A DNA stretch of 64,000 bases. Origin: Mycobacterium sp. 852014-52450_SCH5900713 (GTDB lineage: Bacteria > Actinomycetota > Actinomycetes > Mycobacteriales > Mycobacteriaceae). Below, one piece after another: positions 44,401 to 52,385 of the stretch. The DNA is taken from NCBI RefSeq assembly GCF_001667075.1, contig NZ_LZIL01000044.1, positions 1-64,000 on the forward strand, read 5' to 3'. Position numbers and translations under genes: made by a program. Position 1 is the stretch's first letter, and each line of letters starts with the position of its first letter. Under the pieces are notes generated by a model, which saw only the letters and a program-made list of their open reading frames with translations, was not told the DNA's origin and did not search any database.

Positions 44401-44658
44401 GCCGCCGAGATGAACCGTCGGTGCACGCCGCGCGATCCGATCTACCCGCTGGTGGATTTCCTCACCCGCTCGGCGGACAAGATCGCGGCGATGCGGGACA
44501 AGCGCTACGGCAACAGCCAATACCAACGTGCGCGCGCGCTGGCCGCGGTCCGCCTGCGTGAGCCGGCGCTGGCGGAGACGGTCGAGAATCTCGTCCGGTT
44601 CTTGCGCAGTGAGCGCCTGATCACCGAGGCTGAGGCCGAGGCGCAACGCAGCGCCTAG
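41419..44658 (+). CDS. fatty acyl-AMP ligase / acyl carrier / thioester reductase fusion
   Basis: A 1079-aa three-domain enzyme. Residues 1-~580 are an FAAL/ANL ligase (QYTSGSTSDPKGVVVSH, SWLPQHHDMGLI, AYGMAENTL, YLRTGDLGF). A carrier domain follows with DLGIDSLAL; Ser610 is the phosphopantetheine site. From ~705 is a thioester reductase (LLTGATGFLGPFLV, YSQTKWVAEQL). The FAAL-type N-terminus differs from FadD9-type carboxylic acid reductases. It should load a fatty acid onto its own carrier and release it by NAD(P)H reduction as an aldehyde or alcohol. First gene of a four-gene operon with gaps of 17, 19 and 10 bases. Confidence 0.9.
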   Translation: METLIDHLHMREALTPDKTLFRFVDDEGREQEHYTYQSFAERTRELAAYLSAEAGLRPGDRALLVYPPGLEMVAAFYACARLGVIAVPVSPPLPMSFESGLAKLSFIARDCQAKAVLSTKQFEYDYRLLLNHLDDGSPWPDAQRPPELPWYGTDGTQDFGGTPVPDTPGPVLFLQYTSGSTSDPKGVVVSHANVIANASAFTKDEVLVSWLPQHHDMGLISAYLFIPLIGGTTHAMSPLDFLKRPSAWLRLISDVRATHTPVPNFALELCLREDKLPTSELAGIDLSSLESIVVGAEPLRASTFTRFRQRFAPYGLEPNALTGAYGMAENTLIVSLRGRQTLALNKRALENNLARVEKAQPENSNQAPVVSCGKPIDGNVVRIVDPESGRALGEGRVGEVWLDGPSKGGGYWNRPELSAEAFAARIPGDTEHTYLRTGDLGFVYEGELFVCGRSKDLIIVRGVNCYPSDIEGIVERSAPEVRGGCVAAFSVEHDEQEVLTVVAEVRGEHALPDGKALARAIRRHGHIDPHTIAFVPPHSIPKTTSGKIRRSSTRQLWLDGELPVLAAYTHQPHDRADANPGPLDRFRNLIESYDLTGEEDCSFADLGIDSLALAELRADLQALLEEHGAGGLAEEVNTRLLQRLTVAEFFRLMRQFGEESGQPLDALRQALDQIATEYEAYEVARMRADAQLPLPALPPARSGAPSDILLTGATGFLGPFLVSSLLGRTSCTVHALVRATDSAHGLDRIVASLRKARLWSPALEAEVRQRVRVVCGDLAAPQLGIGEQGFQRLAESVDAIVHNGALVNYVRTYDALRPANVIGTHELLRLAMTAHRKTFHLVSSTFIYGWSVKPVVGESDANLEMNALDFGYSQTKWVAEQLAFAAQRQGLDVRIFRPSLISPTSAGFGSQDDILVRTMAFMIEHGVAANALNQLSLLPADLIADHIVALMELPADAGTVFNMTADDYYNMTDITRVLTERYGYRFDYRDIPSFAAEMNRRCTPRDPIYPLVDFLTRSADKIAAMRDKRYGNSQYQRARALAAVRLREPALAETVENLVRFLRSERLITEAEAEAQRSA

Positions 44659-44675
44659 CCGTAAGGGGGTCTTCT

Positions 44676-45584
44676 ATGTTCACCGTCGACGATCAGGCGA
44701 CGGGTCCGCATGACGCGTCGCTCGACCACGAGCGGATCGTTCTGCAGGCACGTGACGTCGACTTCGACTGGGCGTCGCTGCCGTTCTACTACGTGCCCAA
44801 CGAGCCCTTCACCACCCACTTCTGCAACGTGCTGCACCTGCTGCTGCCCGCCGGCGAGGAGTTCATCGTCGACGCGTTCAAGAACACGTTGCCGATGATC
44901 AAAGACGATCAACTGCGGCTGGACGTGCAGGGTTTCATCAGCCAGGAGGCCATGCACTCCCAGGCGCATTCGGGGGTGCTGGACCATTTCGCGGCCAACG
45001 GCGTCGACGTCACGCCGTTCACCGACCAGATGGCCTGGCTGTTCTCCCAACTCATCGGGGACCGGCCCGGATGGGGCCGGCGGCGACGCCAGAGCTGGCT
45101 GCTCGAGCGGGTGTCGATGGTGGCGGCCCTCGAGCACTACACCGCCATCCTGGGTGAATGGATCCTCGACACCCCGCAACACGACGCCCTCGGCACCGAC
45201 CCGGTGATGCTGGACCTGCTGCGCTGGCACGGAGCGGAAGAGGTCGAGCACAAAGCGGTGGCGTTCGACACGATGAAGCACCTGCGCGCCGGCTACTGGC
45301 GCCAGGTGCGCACCCAGCTGCTGGTGACACCGGCGCTGCTGTGGTTGTTCATTCGCGGGGTGCGGTTCATGTACTCGGTCGACCCGTACTTGCCGCCGGG
45401 CACCAAACCGCGCTGGCGCGACTACTTCAGCGCGGCACGGCGTGGCCTGGTGCCCGGCCCCTTCCAGTTCCTGCGGGTGATCGGCGCCTATTACACGCCG
45501 AGTTTCCACCCCTCCAAACTTGGCGGAGTCGGGCGCGCGGTCGACTACCTGGCCCGATCACCAGCCGCCCGCGCGGCGCATTGA
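44676..45584 (+). CDS. PF10118-type predicted metal-dependent hydrolase, diiron-like
   Basis: A 302-aa helical protein. Carboxylate/His clusters QEAMHSQAH, AALEHYTAI and GAEEVEHKAVAFD are arranged like a ferritin-like dimetal site (ExxH repeats). The family is annotated as a metal-dependent hydrolase, but no hydrolytic reaction is well established; an oxidative diiron role would fit the electron-donor gene three places downstream. Hydrophobic segment near residues 215-235 (LLVTPALLWLFIRG) suggests membrane contact. Confidence 0.82.
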   Translation: MFTVDDQATGPHDASLDHERIVLQARDVDFDWASLPFYYVPNEPFTTHFCNVLHLLLPAGEEFIVDAFKNTLPMIKDDQLRLDVQGFISQEAMHSQAHSGVLDHFAANGVDVTPFTDQMAWLFSQLIGDRPGWGRRRRQSWLLERVSMVAALEHYTAILGEWILDTPQHDALGTDPVMLDLLRWHGAEEVEHKAVAFDTMKHLRAGYWRQVRTQLLVTPALLWLFIRGVRFMYSVDPYLPPGTKPRWRDYFSAARRGLVPGPFQFLRVIGAYYTPSFHPSKLGGVGRAVDYLARSPAARAAH

Positions 45585-45603
45585 GCTTCCGGAGTTCGCG
45601 CGA

Positions 45604-46509
45604 ATGACCCAGTGCAGCAACGTAATCGCTTCCGACGGCGTATCCCTTGCGGTCCACGCCCACTCGGAGATCGACCGTGGGCGCCCGACGATCTTGGCGA
45701 TCCACGGCTACCCGGATAACCACCACGTGTGGGATGGGGTCGCCGAGGAGCTCGGCGGGCGCTTCAACTTCGTGGCTTTCGACGTGCGCGGCGTCGGTGC
45801 CTCGTCCAAGCCGGCGCGGCGCTCGGGATACCGCCTGCCCCAACTGGTTTCCGATATCGGCGCGGTGATCGACAGCCTCGGCGTGGACCAGGTGCACCTG
45901 GTGGCCCACGACTGGGGTTCCATCCAGGCCTGGTCGGCGGTAACCGACGACACGGTGATGCGCAAGGTCGCCTCGTTCACGTCGATCTCCGGCCCGCACC
46001 TGAACTACGCGGGCAAATTCCTGCGGTCCGCACGCACGCCCCGGGGGGTGTTCGACGTGCTCAAGCAGGCGCTGGCCTCGACGTACATCTGGTTCTTCCT
46101 GTGTCCGGGGGTGCCCGAGCTGGCGATCTGGTCCCGGGCGACCGTGGCGGTCTTCGCCGGGGTCGAACTGATCGGCCGCCCACGTGGCACCCGCCGGCAG
46201 CGCGCGGCGACCACCCGGTCGATCCGCGACTACCTCAACGGGCTCAACCTGTACCGCGCCAACATGCCGGGACCTTTCCTGGCTCCGGGAAAGCAGGTGC
46301 CGGAGACCAGCGTCCCCGTGCAGGTGCTGGTGGCGCGCAAGGACTATTTCGTGTCCCCGCCCCTGCAGCGGTTCACCGGCTCGATACCGGCCCGCGGCAG
46401 GGTGATCCCGATCGAGGGCGGGCACTGGGTGGTGTCCTCCGATCCCGACGTCATCGCGCGGCTGACGGCCGAATGGGTCAACCAGGTCATCGACATCCGA
46501 CAGGCATAG
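45604..46509 (+). CDS. EphD-like alpha/beta hydrolase (epoxide-hydrolase type)
   Basis: A 301-aa alpha/beta hydrolase. HGYPDNHHVWDGV is the oxyanion loop; the nucleophile elbow VAHDWGSIQAW carries Asp, not Ser, as in epoxide hydrolases and haloalkane dehalogenases. The final GGHWVVSSDPD has the catalytic His. It resembles the hydrolase half of EphD (Rv2214c), but the reductase half is absent. Third gene of the operon. Confidence 0.85.
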   Translation: MTQCSNVIASDGVSLAVHAHSEIDRGRPTILAIHGYPDNHHVWDGVAEELGGRFNFVAFDVRGVGASSKPARRSGYRLPQLVSDIGAVIDSLGVDQVHLVAHDWGSIQAWSAVTDDTVMRKVASFTSISGPHLNYAGKFLRSARTPRGVFDVLKQALASTYIWFFLCPGVPELAIWSRATVAVFAGVELIGRPRGTRRQRAATTRSIRDYLNGLNLYRANMPGPFLAPGKQVPETSVPVQVLVARKDYFVSPPLQRFTGSIPARGRVIPIEGGHWVVSSDPDVIARLTAEWVNQVIDIRQA

Positions 46510-46519
46510 GAAATTCGCA

Positions 46520-47596
46520 GTGGCACATGCGATTTGGAGTAACAGACCCGCCGACCTGTACGGTCGCCGCAAGCGCGATCGTCTCTACACGGCATTGTGG
46601 GGAGTCGGCACCCTCTTCGGCGGGTTGGCATCGGCGTCGCGGTGGGACCCGTCGCGGATCGTGCCGGTGCCGCGTACCAACACAGCGCTGGTCACCAAGC
46701 GCGAACTTCTCACGCCCGACGTGGTCGCGTTGACGCTCGCCGACGCGCAAGGCGGTCTGCTGCCGTCGTGGACTCCCGGCGCGCACATCGATATCCGGCT
46801 CGCTTCGGGCCGCCGCCGCCAGTACTCACTGTGCGGTCCGCCCGGTCGGCGCACCGACTACCGCATCGCGGTGCGCCGGATCGCCGACGGCGGCGGTGGC
46901 TCGATCGAGATGCACGACGCCTTCGACGTGGGCGACACGGTCGAGTTCGAGGGCCCCCGCAATGCGTTCTATCTCGTCACCGACGAGCGTGAGGTGTTGT
47001 TCGTGATCGGCGGCATCGGCGTGACACCCATCCTGCCCATGGTCCGGCTCGCCCAGCAGCACGGAATCGACTGGCGCGCGGTGTATGCCGGGCGCAGCCG
47101 CGAGTACATGCCGCTGCTCGACGAGCTCGTGGCGATCGCGCCCGACCGGGTAACGGTATGGGTCGACGACGAGCGCGGCCGCATAGCCACCGCCGGCGAA
47201 CTGCTGGCCGACGCCGGGCCCACGACGGCCGTCTACGTGTGCGGCCCGACCGCCATGCTCGAAGCGGTGCGTGCGGAGCGCGACCAGCACGCGAACGCGC
47301 CGCTGCACTACGAACGCTTCGGGCCGCCGCCCGTCGTCGACGGTGTGCCGTTCGAGCTGGAGCTCGCCCGCTCGCGGCGCGTGCTCAGCGTCCCGGGAAA
47401 CCGCTCGGCGCTCGACGTGATGCTCGACGGCGACCCGAGGACCGCATACTCGTGCCAGCAAGGCTTCTGCGGCACCTGCAAGGTGAAAGTGCTTGCGGGG
47501 CAGGTTGATCGCCGCGGCCGCACCGTGGAGGGCGACGGCGAGATGCTGGTGTGCGTCTCCCGGGCCAAGGGCGATCGCCTCGTGATCGACGCCTGA
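46520..47596 (+). CDS. ferredoxin reductase with C-terminal 2Fe-2S domain
   Basis: A 358-aa electron-transfer protein of the phthalate-dioxygenase-reductase type. RQYSLCGPP binds flavin, VIGGIGVTPILPM binds NAD(P), and SCQQGFCGTCKVKVLAG plus a distal MLVC are the four plant-type ferredoxin Cys. The N-terminal ~45 residues form an extra leader with a weakly hydrophobic stretch. It would feed electrons to an oxygenase, most simply the dimetal protein two genes upstream. Confidence 0.9.
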   Translation: MAHAIWSNRPADLYGRRKRDRLYTALWGVGTLFGGLASASRWDPSRIVPVPRTNTALVTKRELLTPDVVALTLADAQGGLLPSWTPGAHIDIRLASGRRRQYSLCGPPGRRTDYRIAVRRIADGGGGSIEMHDAFDVGDTVEFEGPRNAFYLVTDEREVLFVIGGIGVTPILPMVRLAQQHGIDWRAVYAGRSREYMPLLDELVAIAPDRVTVWVDDERGRIATAGELLADAGPTTAVYVCGPTAMLEAVRAERDQHANAPLHYERFGPPPVVDGVPFELELARSRRVLSVPGNRSALDVMLDGDPRTAYSCQQGFCGTCKVKVLAGQVDRRGRTVEGDGEMLVCVSRAKGDRLVIDA

Positions 47597-47710
47597 CCCG
47601 GCTGGGCATTAAGTCTCGTCCCTTGCGCATGCTCCGGTAACGTACTCTCGCTCTCGGAGAGGGCAGATCGCAGATTTGAGAATGCCGCTCTTCAGGCGAA
47701 ACTGCAGCGG

Positions 47711-47729
47711 TTAGGTGAGGCTTAGTTAT
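47711..47729 (+). promoter_or_regulatory. IdeR/DtxR-like box TTAGGTGAGGCTTAGTTAT
   Basis: 14 of 19 bases fit the mycobacterial IdeR consensus TTAGGTTAGGCTAACCTAA, all of the first half except one. It lies 51 bases upstream of the NRAMP-like start. Its opening also looks like an M-box riboswitch, but too little sequence follows for that fold. Confidence 0.45.
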
Positions 47730-47780
47730 CATCGGCAGTCGGGCCGCTTGAACGCAGTCGTGTGAAGGAATGGGGCAAGG

Positions 47781-49076
47781 GTGACCGATACCACCACGCC
47801 AGTGGCGGAGGAATTCGACGGCCCGCCGTCGGTGTCGCTGCGGGCGCGCGGCCGCTGGCTGCGGTGGGGGCTGCTGGCGGTCTGGGGCCCCGGGCTGGTG
47901 GTGATGCTGGCCGACACCGATGCGGGCTCCTTGATCACCGCGTCGCAGTCCGGCGCCCAGTGGGGCTACCGGATGGTGCTGCCGCAGCTCATGTTGATGC
48001 CGATCCTCTATTGCGTGCAGGAGATGACGGTGCGGCTCGGCATCGTCACCAAACGCGGTCACGGCGCGCTGATCCGGGAGCGGTTCGGTCGCGGCTGGGC
48101 GTGGCTGTCGGCCTTCACGCTGTTCGCCTCGGCGATCGGGGCGTTGCTGACGGAGTTCGCCGGGGTCGCCGGGGTGGGGGAACTTTTCGGTGTTTCGCGG
48201 TGGTTCAGCATCCCGGTCGCGACCGGCGCGCTGTTGGCGTTGGCGTTCACCGGCAGCTACCGGCGCGTCGAACGCATCGGCCTGATCGTCGGCGCGGCCG
48301 AGCTGGCGTTCCTGGTCGCCATGGTGTTGGCGCGGCCGCGGCTGGACGCGCTGCTGGACGGTCTGTCCTCGATGCCGCTGGGCAACTCGTCATACCTGCT
48401 GCTGGTCGCGGCCAACGTCGGCGCCGTCATCATGCCGTGGATGGTCTTCTACCAGCAGGGCGCGGTGGTGGATAAGCGGTTGTCGGAGGCCACGATTCGG
48501 CAGGCCCGCTACGACACGGCCACCGGCGCGGTGCTGACCCAGCTCATCATGATCGCGGTGGTCGTCACCATGGCCTCGACGGTTGGCGCGCACGACGGCG
48601 GAGCTTCCCTGAACACCGTCGGCGAGATCGCCAATTCGCTGACCCCCTACCTGGGCCGCACCGGCGGGACGGTCCTCTTCGGGTTGGGAATGCTCGGCGC
48701 GGCGCTGGTCGCCGCGATCGTCGCATCGCTCGCCGGAGCATGGGGGCTTGCGGAGGTCTTCGGGTGGCGGCACACGCTCAACGAGCGGCCCAACCGTGAG
48801 ACCGCCAAGTTCTACATCACCTACGGGCTCGCCCACGTCGTCGGCGCCGTGCTCGTCCTGGCCAGCGTCGACCTGGTGAACCTCGCCGTGGACGTCGAAG
48901 TGATGAACGCCCTGCTGCTGCCGATCGTGCTGGGATTGCTGTTGGCGCTGGAGGCCAAGGCGCTGCCCGAGCAGTGGCGCATGCGCGGGCCGCACAAATA
49001 CATCACCTGGGTTCTGTGCCTCGTTGTCATGGGCTTCGGGCTCTACATGGTTCCGCAGGCGCTGGGCTTGACCTAA
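47781..49076 (+). CDS. NRAMP-related divalent metal transporter
   Basis: A 431-aa protein with eleven or so membrane spans in the NRAMP arrangement. The span-1 motif is DTDAGSL, where canonical NRAMPs have DPGN, and the span-6 motif is MPWMVFYQQG, where they have MPHN. These changes remove the usual Mn/Fe ligands, so it may carry Mg2+ or another ion, or be a distinct clade. A possible IdeR-like box is upstream. It converges on the CDF gene with a 6-base gap. Confidence 0.86.
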   Translation: MTDTTTPVAEEFDGPPSVSLRARGRWLRWGLLAVWGPGLVVMLADTDAGSLITASQSGAQWGYRMVLPQLMLMPILYCVQEMTVRLGIVTKRGHGALIRERFGRGWAWLSAFTLFASAIGALLTEFAGVAGVGELFGVSRWFSIPVATGALLALAFTGSYRRVERIGLIVGAAELAFLVAMVLARPRLDALLDGLSSMPLGNSSYLLLVAANVGAVIMPWMVFYQQGAVVDKRLSEATIRQARYDTATGAVLTQLIMIAVVVTMASTVGAHDGGASLNTVGEIANSLTPYLGRTGGTVLFGLGMLGAALVAAIVASLAGAWGLAEVFGWRHTLNERPNRETAKFYITYGLAHVVGAVLVLASVDLVNLAVDVEVMNALLLPIVLGLLLALEAKALPEQWRMRGPHKYITWVLCLVVMGFGLYMVPQALGLT

Positions 49077-49082
49077 GACGTC

Positions 49083-50087
49083 CTATTCGTCGTGGTGCGC
49101 CGGGTAGGCGTGCACAAGTGCGCTGTTGAGCTTGGGCACCGCGTGAGTCAGCTCGTGTTCGGCGTCATGAGCGATGCGGTGGGCGTCCTCGAGGCTGGTG
49201 TTGGGATCGATGTCGAGTTCCGCGTCGGCGTGCAGTTGGTGACCTATCCAGCGCATCCGGATGCTGCGCACGCTGCGGACACCCGGCCGGGCGGCAAGGC
49301 ACGCCTCGGCGGTGTCGACGAGGCTCGGGTCCACCGCATCCATGAGCCGGCGGAAGATGTCGCGCACGGCGCGGTACAGCACGGCCACGATCGCCACCGT
49401 GATGATCATGCCGACGACCGGGTCCGCAATCGGGTAGCCCAGAGCGACGCCGATCGCCCCGAAAAGCACTGCCAGCGAGGTGAATCCGTCGGTCCGCGCG
49501 TGTAGGCCGTCGGCGACGAGGGCGGCCGAGCCGATCCGGCGGCCGACCCGGATCCGGTAGCTCGCGACGCCCTCGTTGCCGAGGAAGCCCACGATGCCGG
49601 CCACCGCGACCCAGGCGACGTGCTCGACGGCGACGGGGTGGATGAGCCGCAGGACGGCCTCGTAGCCGGCGATGATCGCCGACAGGGCGATCATGCCGAT
49701 GACGAACAAGCCCGCGATGTCCTCGGCGCGCCCGTAGCCGTAGGTGTATCGGCGGGTTGGCGCACGTCGGCCCAACGAGAACGCGATCCAGAGCGGGACC
49801 GCGGTCAGCGCGTCCGAGAAGTTGTGAATGGTGTCGGCGGCCAGGGCGATCGACCCGGACACGACGGCGATGACCACCTGCATGGTGGCGGTCGCGGCCA
49901 GGCCGATCAGGCTGATCTTGACCGCCCGGATGCCGACGGAACTGGATTCCAGCGCGGTGTCGACGCTGTCGGCGGCGTCGTGGCTGTGCGGGACGAAAAG
50001 GTGGGCCACCACGCCGCGAATCCCCCCTGGGTGGTCATGGTCATGACCATGGTCGTGGTGATGTTGGTGAACGTTCTCGCCGGTCAT
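49083..50087 (-). CDS. cation diffusion facilitator (CDF) metal exporter
   Basis: A 334-aa CDF protein. The N-terminus is a His-rich metal sponge (HQHHHDHGHDHDHPGG), and the two membrane metal motifs are DTIHNFSDAL and DGLHARTDGF (HxxxD in spans 2 and 5), a Zn/Cd/Co type site. The C-terminal cytoplasmic domain has VRSIRMRWIGHQLHADAEL. It resembles Rv2025c in length. It is preceded by its own inverted repeat and follows the histidine kinase gene. Confidence 0.92.
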   Translation of the reverse strand: MTGENVHQHHHDHGHDHDHPGGIRGVVAHLFVPHSHDAADSVDTALESSSVGIRAVKISLIGLAATATMQVVIAVVSGSIALAADTIHNFSDALTAVPLWIAFSLGRRAPTRRYTYGYGRAEDIAGLFVIGMIALSAIIAGYEAVLRLIHPVAVEHVAWVAVAGIVGFLGNEGVASYRIRVGRRIGSAALVADGLHARTDGFTSLAVLFGAIGVALGYPIADPVVGMIITVAIVAVLYRAVRDIFRRLMDAVDPSLVDTAEACLAARPGVRSVRSIRMRWIGHQLHADAELDIDPNTSLEDAHRIAHDAEHELTHAVPKLNSALVHAYPAHHDE

Positions 50088-50100
50088 CGCCGTCCAGCTC

Positions 50101-50122
50101 TATCTGCATCCATACGTAGATA
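50101..50122. promoter_or_regulatory. inverted repeat TATCT-N12-AGATA upstream of CDF gene
   Basis: Arms of 5 bp at a 17-bp centre-to-centre spacing, 14 bases from the CDF start. The AT-rich dyad suits an ArsR/SmtB metal sensor (inference). Confidence 0.45.
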
Positions 50123-50153
50123 ATAGATTAATTGCGGCGCTTCAGGCGAGTTG

Positions 50154-51503
50154 TCATTCAGTTTCCGCGGGCGGTGCAGCGGCAGGCAACGTGACAATCA
50201 CTTCCGCGCCGCCCGCGGCGTGATTTCCGGCGGTGACGGTGCCATGGTTGCGCCGGGTGAGGGTGTCGACGATGGCCAGACCAAGTCCGGTGCCGCCGGT
50301 GGTTCGTGCCGTGTCGGCGCGGGTGAATCGGCCGAAGGCATGTGGGAGGAAGGTGGGCGGGAATCCCGGACCGTGGTCGCCGATGCGGATCTCCACTCCC
50401 TCGGCGGATGCCTGCGGCACGCGGATGGTGATCGGCGGAGCGCCGTGTTGGGTGGCGTTGTCGATCAGGTTGCCAATGATCCGATCGAGGTCGACCGGAT
50501 CGACGCTGACGTATCGCCCCGCGGGGCAGTCGATCTCGAGTTGTTCGTCGAGGCCGTGGCGGTAACGCTCGCCGATTGCATCAAGGTGGGTTCGTAGGTC
50601 AACGGTTTCCCGCTTGGCGGAGCCGCCGGTGTCTGCGACTGTGAGCAGGTCCCGGGCCAGGCGGGAAAGTCGGATGGTTTCGTCGAGGGCCGAGCGCATT
50701 GCGGAGACCAGTTCGGGGTTGCTTCGTGGGCGTCGCAGGGCAAGTTCGAGTTCGGTGGTCAGCAGGCTGAGCGGGGTGCGAAGTTCGTGGCCCGCATCGC
50801 TGACAAACTGTCGTTCCCGCTCCAGCGCGTCGCGCAGCCGTTGCAAGAGCTCATTGAATGTTATTCCGAGCGACTGGATTTCATCGCGGGCGGCCGAGAC
50901 GGGCAGGCGGGCGTGCGCGTCGGTGGCGCTGATGCCCGCGGCACGGGCGCGCATGCGTTCGACGGGTCCAAGGGCGGCGGCCGCCAGCAGATACGCTCCG
51001 ATGGCGGCGACGAACAACACCAACGGGAAACCGACGGCCAACTCGTTGCGCAGATCCGCCACCGCTGCGTCGCAGTCGGCCATGCTCTGGGCCGCCACAA
51101 CGACGCGTCCCCCCGCGACCGGGCCTGCCGCCACCCGAACCGGGCTCTCCAGGTTGCCCAGCCGAGAGTGATCCGCAACCAGCCGGCCGCGTCGGGCGCT
51201 GTCCAGCTCGGACGGCGTCAGCGCGGTCTGCCCGACGAGATTCGAGGTGGCAGCAAGCACCCTGCCGTCGCCCGCGATGACTTGTTGGGCGGTATCGGCA
51301 TCGCCGCCGGCGAGCAAGGGATCATCGTCCTCTGCGATCGGCCGCAAATTGGTCAGTTGGTTTAGCAGTGACTCGGTGATCGCCGTGTCCAGCGATTCCT
51401 TCGTGTGGCCAACGGTCAGGCTTGCAACGGCCAACAGCAAGAGCGCCATCACGGCGGTGAAGGCGGCGGTGAGTCTGATCCGGATCGGCCAGCGCCGGAT
51501 CAT
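50154..51503 (-). CDS. two-component sensor histidine kinase
   Basis: A 449-aa membrane kinase: first span at residues 11-32, outer sensor loop to ~155, second span ~157-180, HAMP (MRARAAGISATDAHARL), HisKA with SDAGHELRTPLSLL (His239), and HATPase with DNATQHG, GDHGPGFP and TGGTGLGLAI. The ATG overlaps the regulator stop (ATGA). Together with the regulator and lpqO it matches the Rv0600c-Rv0604 locus of M. tuberculosis, there split into two kinase genes. Confidence 0.92.
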   Translation of the reverse strand: MIRRWPIRIRLTAAFTAVMALLLLAVASLTVGHTKESLDTAITESLLNQLTNLRPIAEDDDPLLAGGDADTAQQVIAGDGRVLAATSNLVGQTALTPSELDSARRGRLVADHSRLGNLESPVRVAAGPVAGGRVVVAAQSMADCDAAVADLRNELAVGFPLVLFVAAIGAYLLAAAALGPVERMRARAAGISATDAHARLPVSAARDEIQSLGITFNELLQRLRDALERERQFVSDAGHELRTPLSLLTTELELALRRPRSNPELVSAMRSALDETIRLSRLARDLLTVADTGGSAKRETVDLRTHLDAIGERYRHGLDEQLEIDCPAGRYVSVDPVDLDRIIGNLIDNATQHGAPPITIRVPQASAEGVEIRIGDHGPGFPPTFLPHAFGRFTRADTARTTGGTGLGLAIVDTLTRRNHGTVTAGNHAAGGAEVIVTLPAAAPPAETE

Positions 51504-52198
51504 CGGCCCGGTTTCTCGGGCACGCCGCCGTCGGTGCGCATCCGGTAGCCGATACCCCGCACGGTTTCGATGGAGCGCATCCCAAACGGCCGGTCGATCT
51601 TGTCGCGCAGCGCGCGGATGTGGACGTCGACGACGTTGGAGCGCGATTCGTAGGCGAAGTCCCAGCAATGTTCCACCAGGAGCTCTCTGGTCAAGACCGT
51701 GCCGGGCCGCCGCATCAGCAGTTCGAGCAGACCGAATTCCTTAGTGGTCAGGTCGATTTCGACATCTCCGCGCCAGCATTTGCGACTCGCAGGGTCGGCG
51801 CGCAGCTCCCCGGCCGTCAACACGGTGGGCCGTGGTGTGGGTCCGCGCCGGATCAGCGACCGCAGCCGGGCGAAGAGCTCATCGAGGTGGAACGGCTTGG
51901 TGAGGTAGTCGTCGGCCCCCCCGTCAAGCCCGGCGACTCGGTCGATGACGGCGCCGCGCGCGGTGAGCATCAGCACCGGGACCCAGTTCTGCCTGCTGCG
52001 CCATTTTCGGCAAATTTCGAAACCCGACATGCCTGGCAGCATCACGTCCAGCACCACCGCGTCGTAGTCGTATACGGTCGCGGCGTGGTAGCCGCTGGCG
52101 CCATCGGCAACGATATCGACCGCGTAGCCGTCTTCGGTCAGACCCCGGCGCAGCAGGTCGGCCATCTTGGGCTCGTCCTCGACGACCAGCACGCGCAC
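51500..52198 (-). CDS. OmpR-family response regulator (TcrA-like, Rv0602c)
   Basis: A 232-aa regulator. Receiver domain: EDE at 7-9, phospho-acceptor Asp51 in VVLDVMLPG, LTARGA, and Lys in DDYLTKPF. C-terminal winged helix: VEIDLTTKEFGLLELLMRRPG and SNVVDVHIRALRDKID. Three GTG codons stand within 12 bases; the innermost (52198) starts at the receiver fold. It probably binds ATGAAG-N5-ATGA boxes in the divergent lpqO interval and upstream of the PepSY gene. Confidence 0.92.
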   Translation of the reverse strand: MRVLVVEDEPKMADLLRRGLTEDGYAVDIVADGASGYHAATVYDYDAVVLDVMLPGMSGFEICRKWRSRQNWVPVLMLTARGAVIDRVAGLDGGADDYLTKPFHLDELFARLRSLIRRGPTPRPTVLTAGELRADPASRKCWRGDVEIDLTTKEFGLLELLMRRPGTVLTRELLVEHCWDFAYESRSNVVDVHIRALRDKIDRPFGMRSIETVRGIGYRMRTDGGVPEKPGR

Positions 52199-52294
52199 GG
52201 TAGTCACCACCCTTTCCGTGCTCGGTGCCTGTGACGGCACCGGGCCTACACCATCATCGCCCTTGTCGACGTATGTCGGGTGTAGTCGGCGTTG

Positions 52295-52311
52295 ATGAAG
52301 CCACGATGAGG
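52295..52311 (-). promoter_or_regulatory. OmpR-type direct repeat ATGAAG-CCACG-ATGAGG
   Basis: Two near-identical hexamers with 5-base spacing (11-bp period) between the regulator and lpqO. The same motif appears inverted at 52346-52362 and again at 54497-54513. Confidence 0.65.
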
Positions 52312-52345
52312 ACACGCCCGCCGTGTCGGGCACGCTCCGGTCAAG

Positions 52346-52362
52346 CTTCATCGTGGCTTCAT
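52346..52362 (+). promoter_or_regulatory. OmpR-type direct repeat CTTCAT-CGTGG-CTTCAT
   Basis: Perfect hexamer direct repeat with 5-base spacer, 24 bases before the lpqO ATG. It is the reverse complement of the box at 52295, giving a head-to-head arrangement across the divergent promoters. Confidence 0.7.
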
Positions 52363-52385
52363 GAAGAAGCGGTAGACCCACGGCC

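Noticed and set aside
47711-47780. M-box (ykoK) magnesium riboswitch upstream of the NRAMP-like gene
   Set aside because: The opening TTAGGTGAGGCT resembles an M-box, but only about 70 bases remain before the start codon, too short for the known fold; an IdeR-like box explains the bases better.
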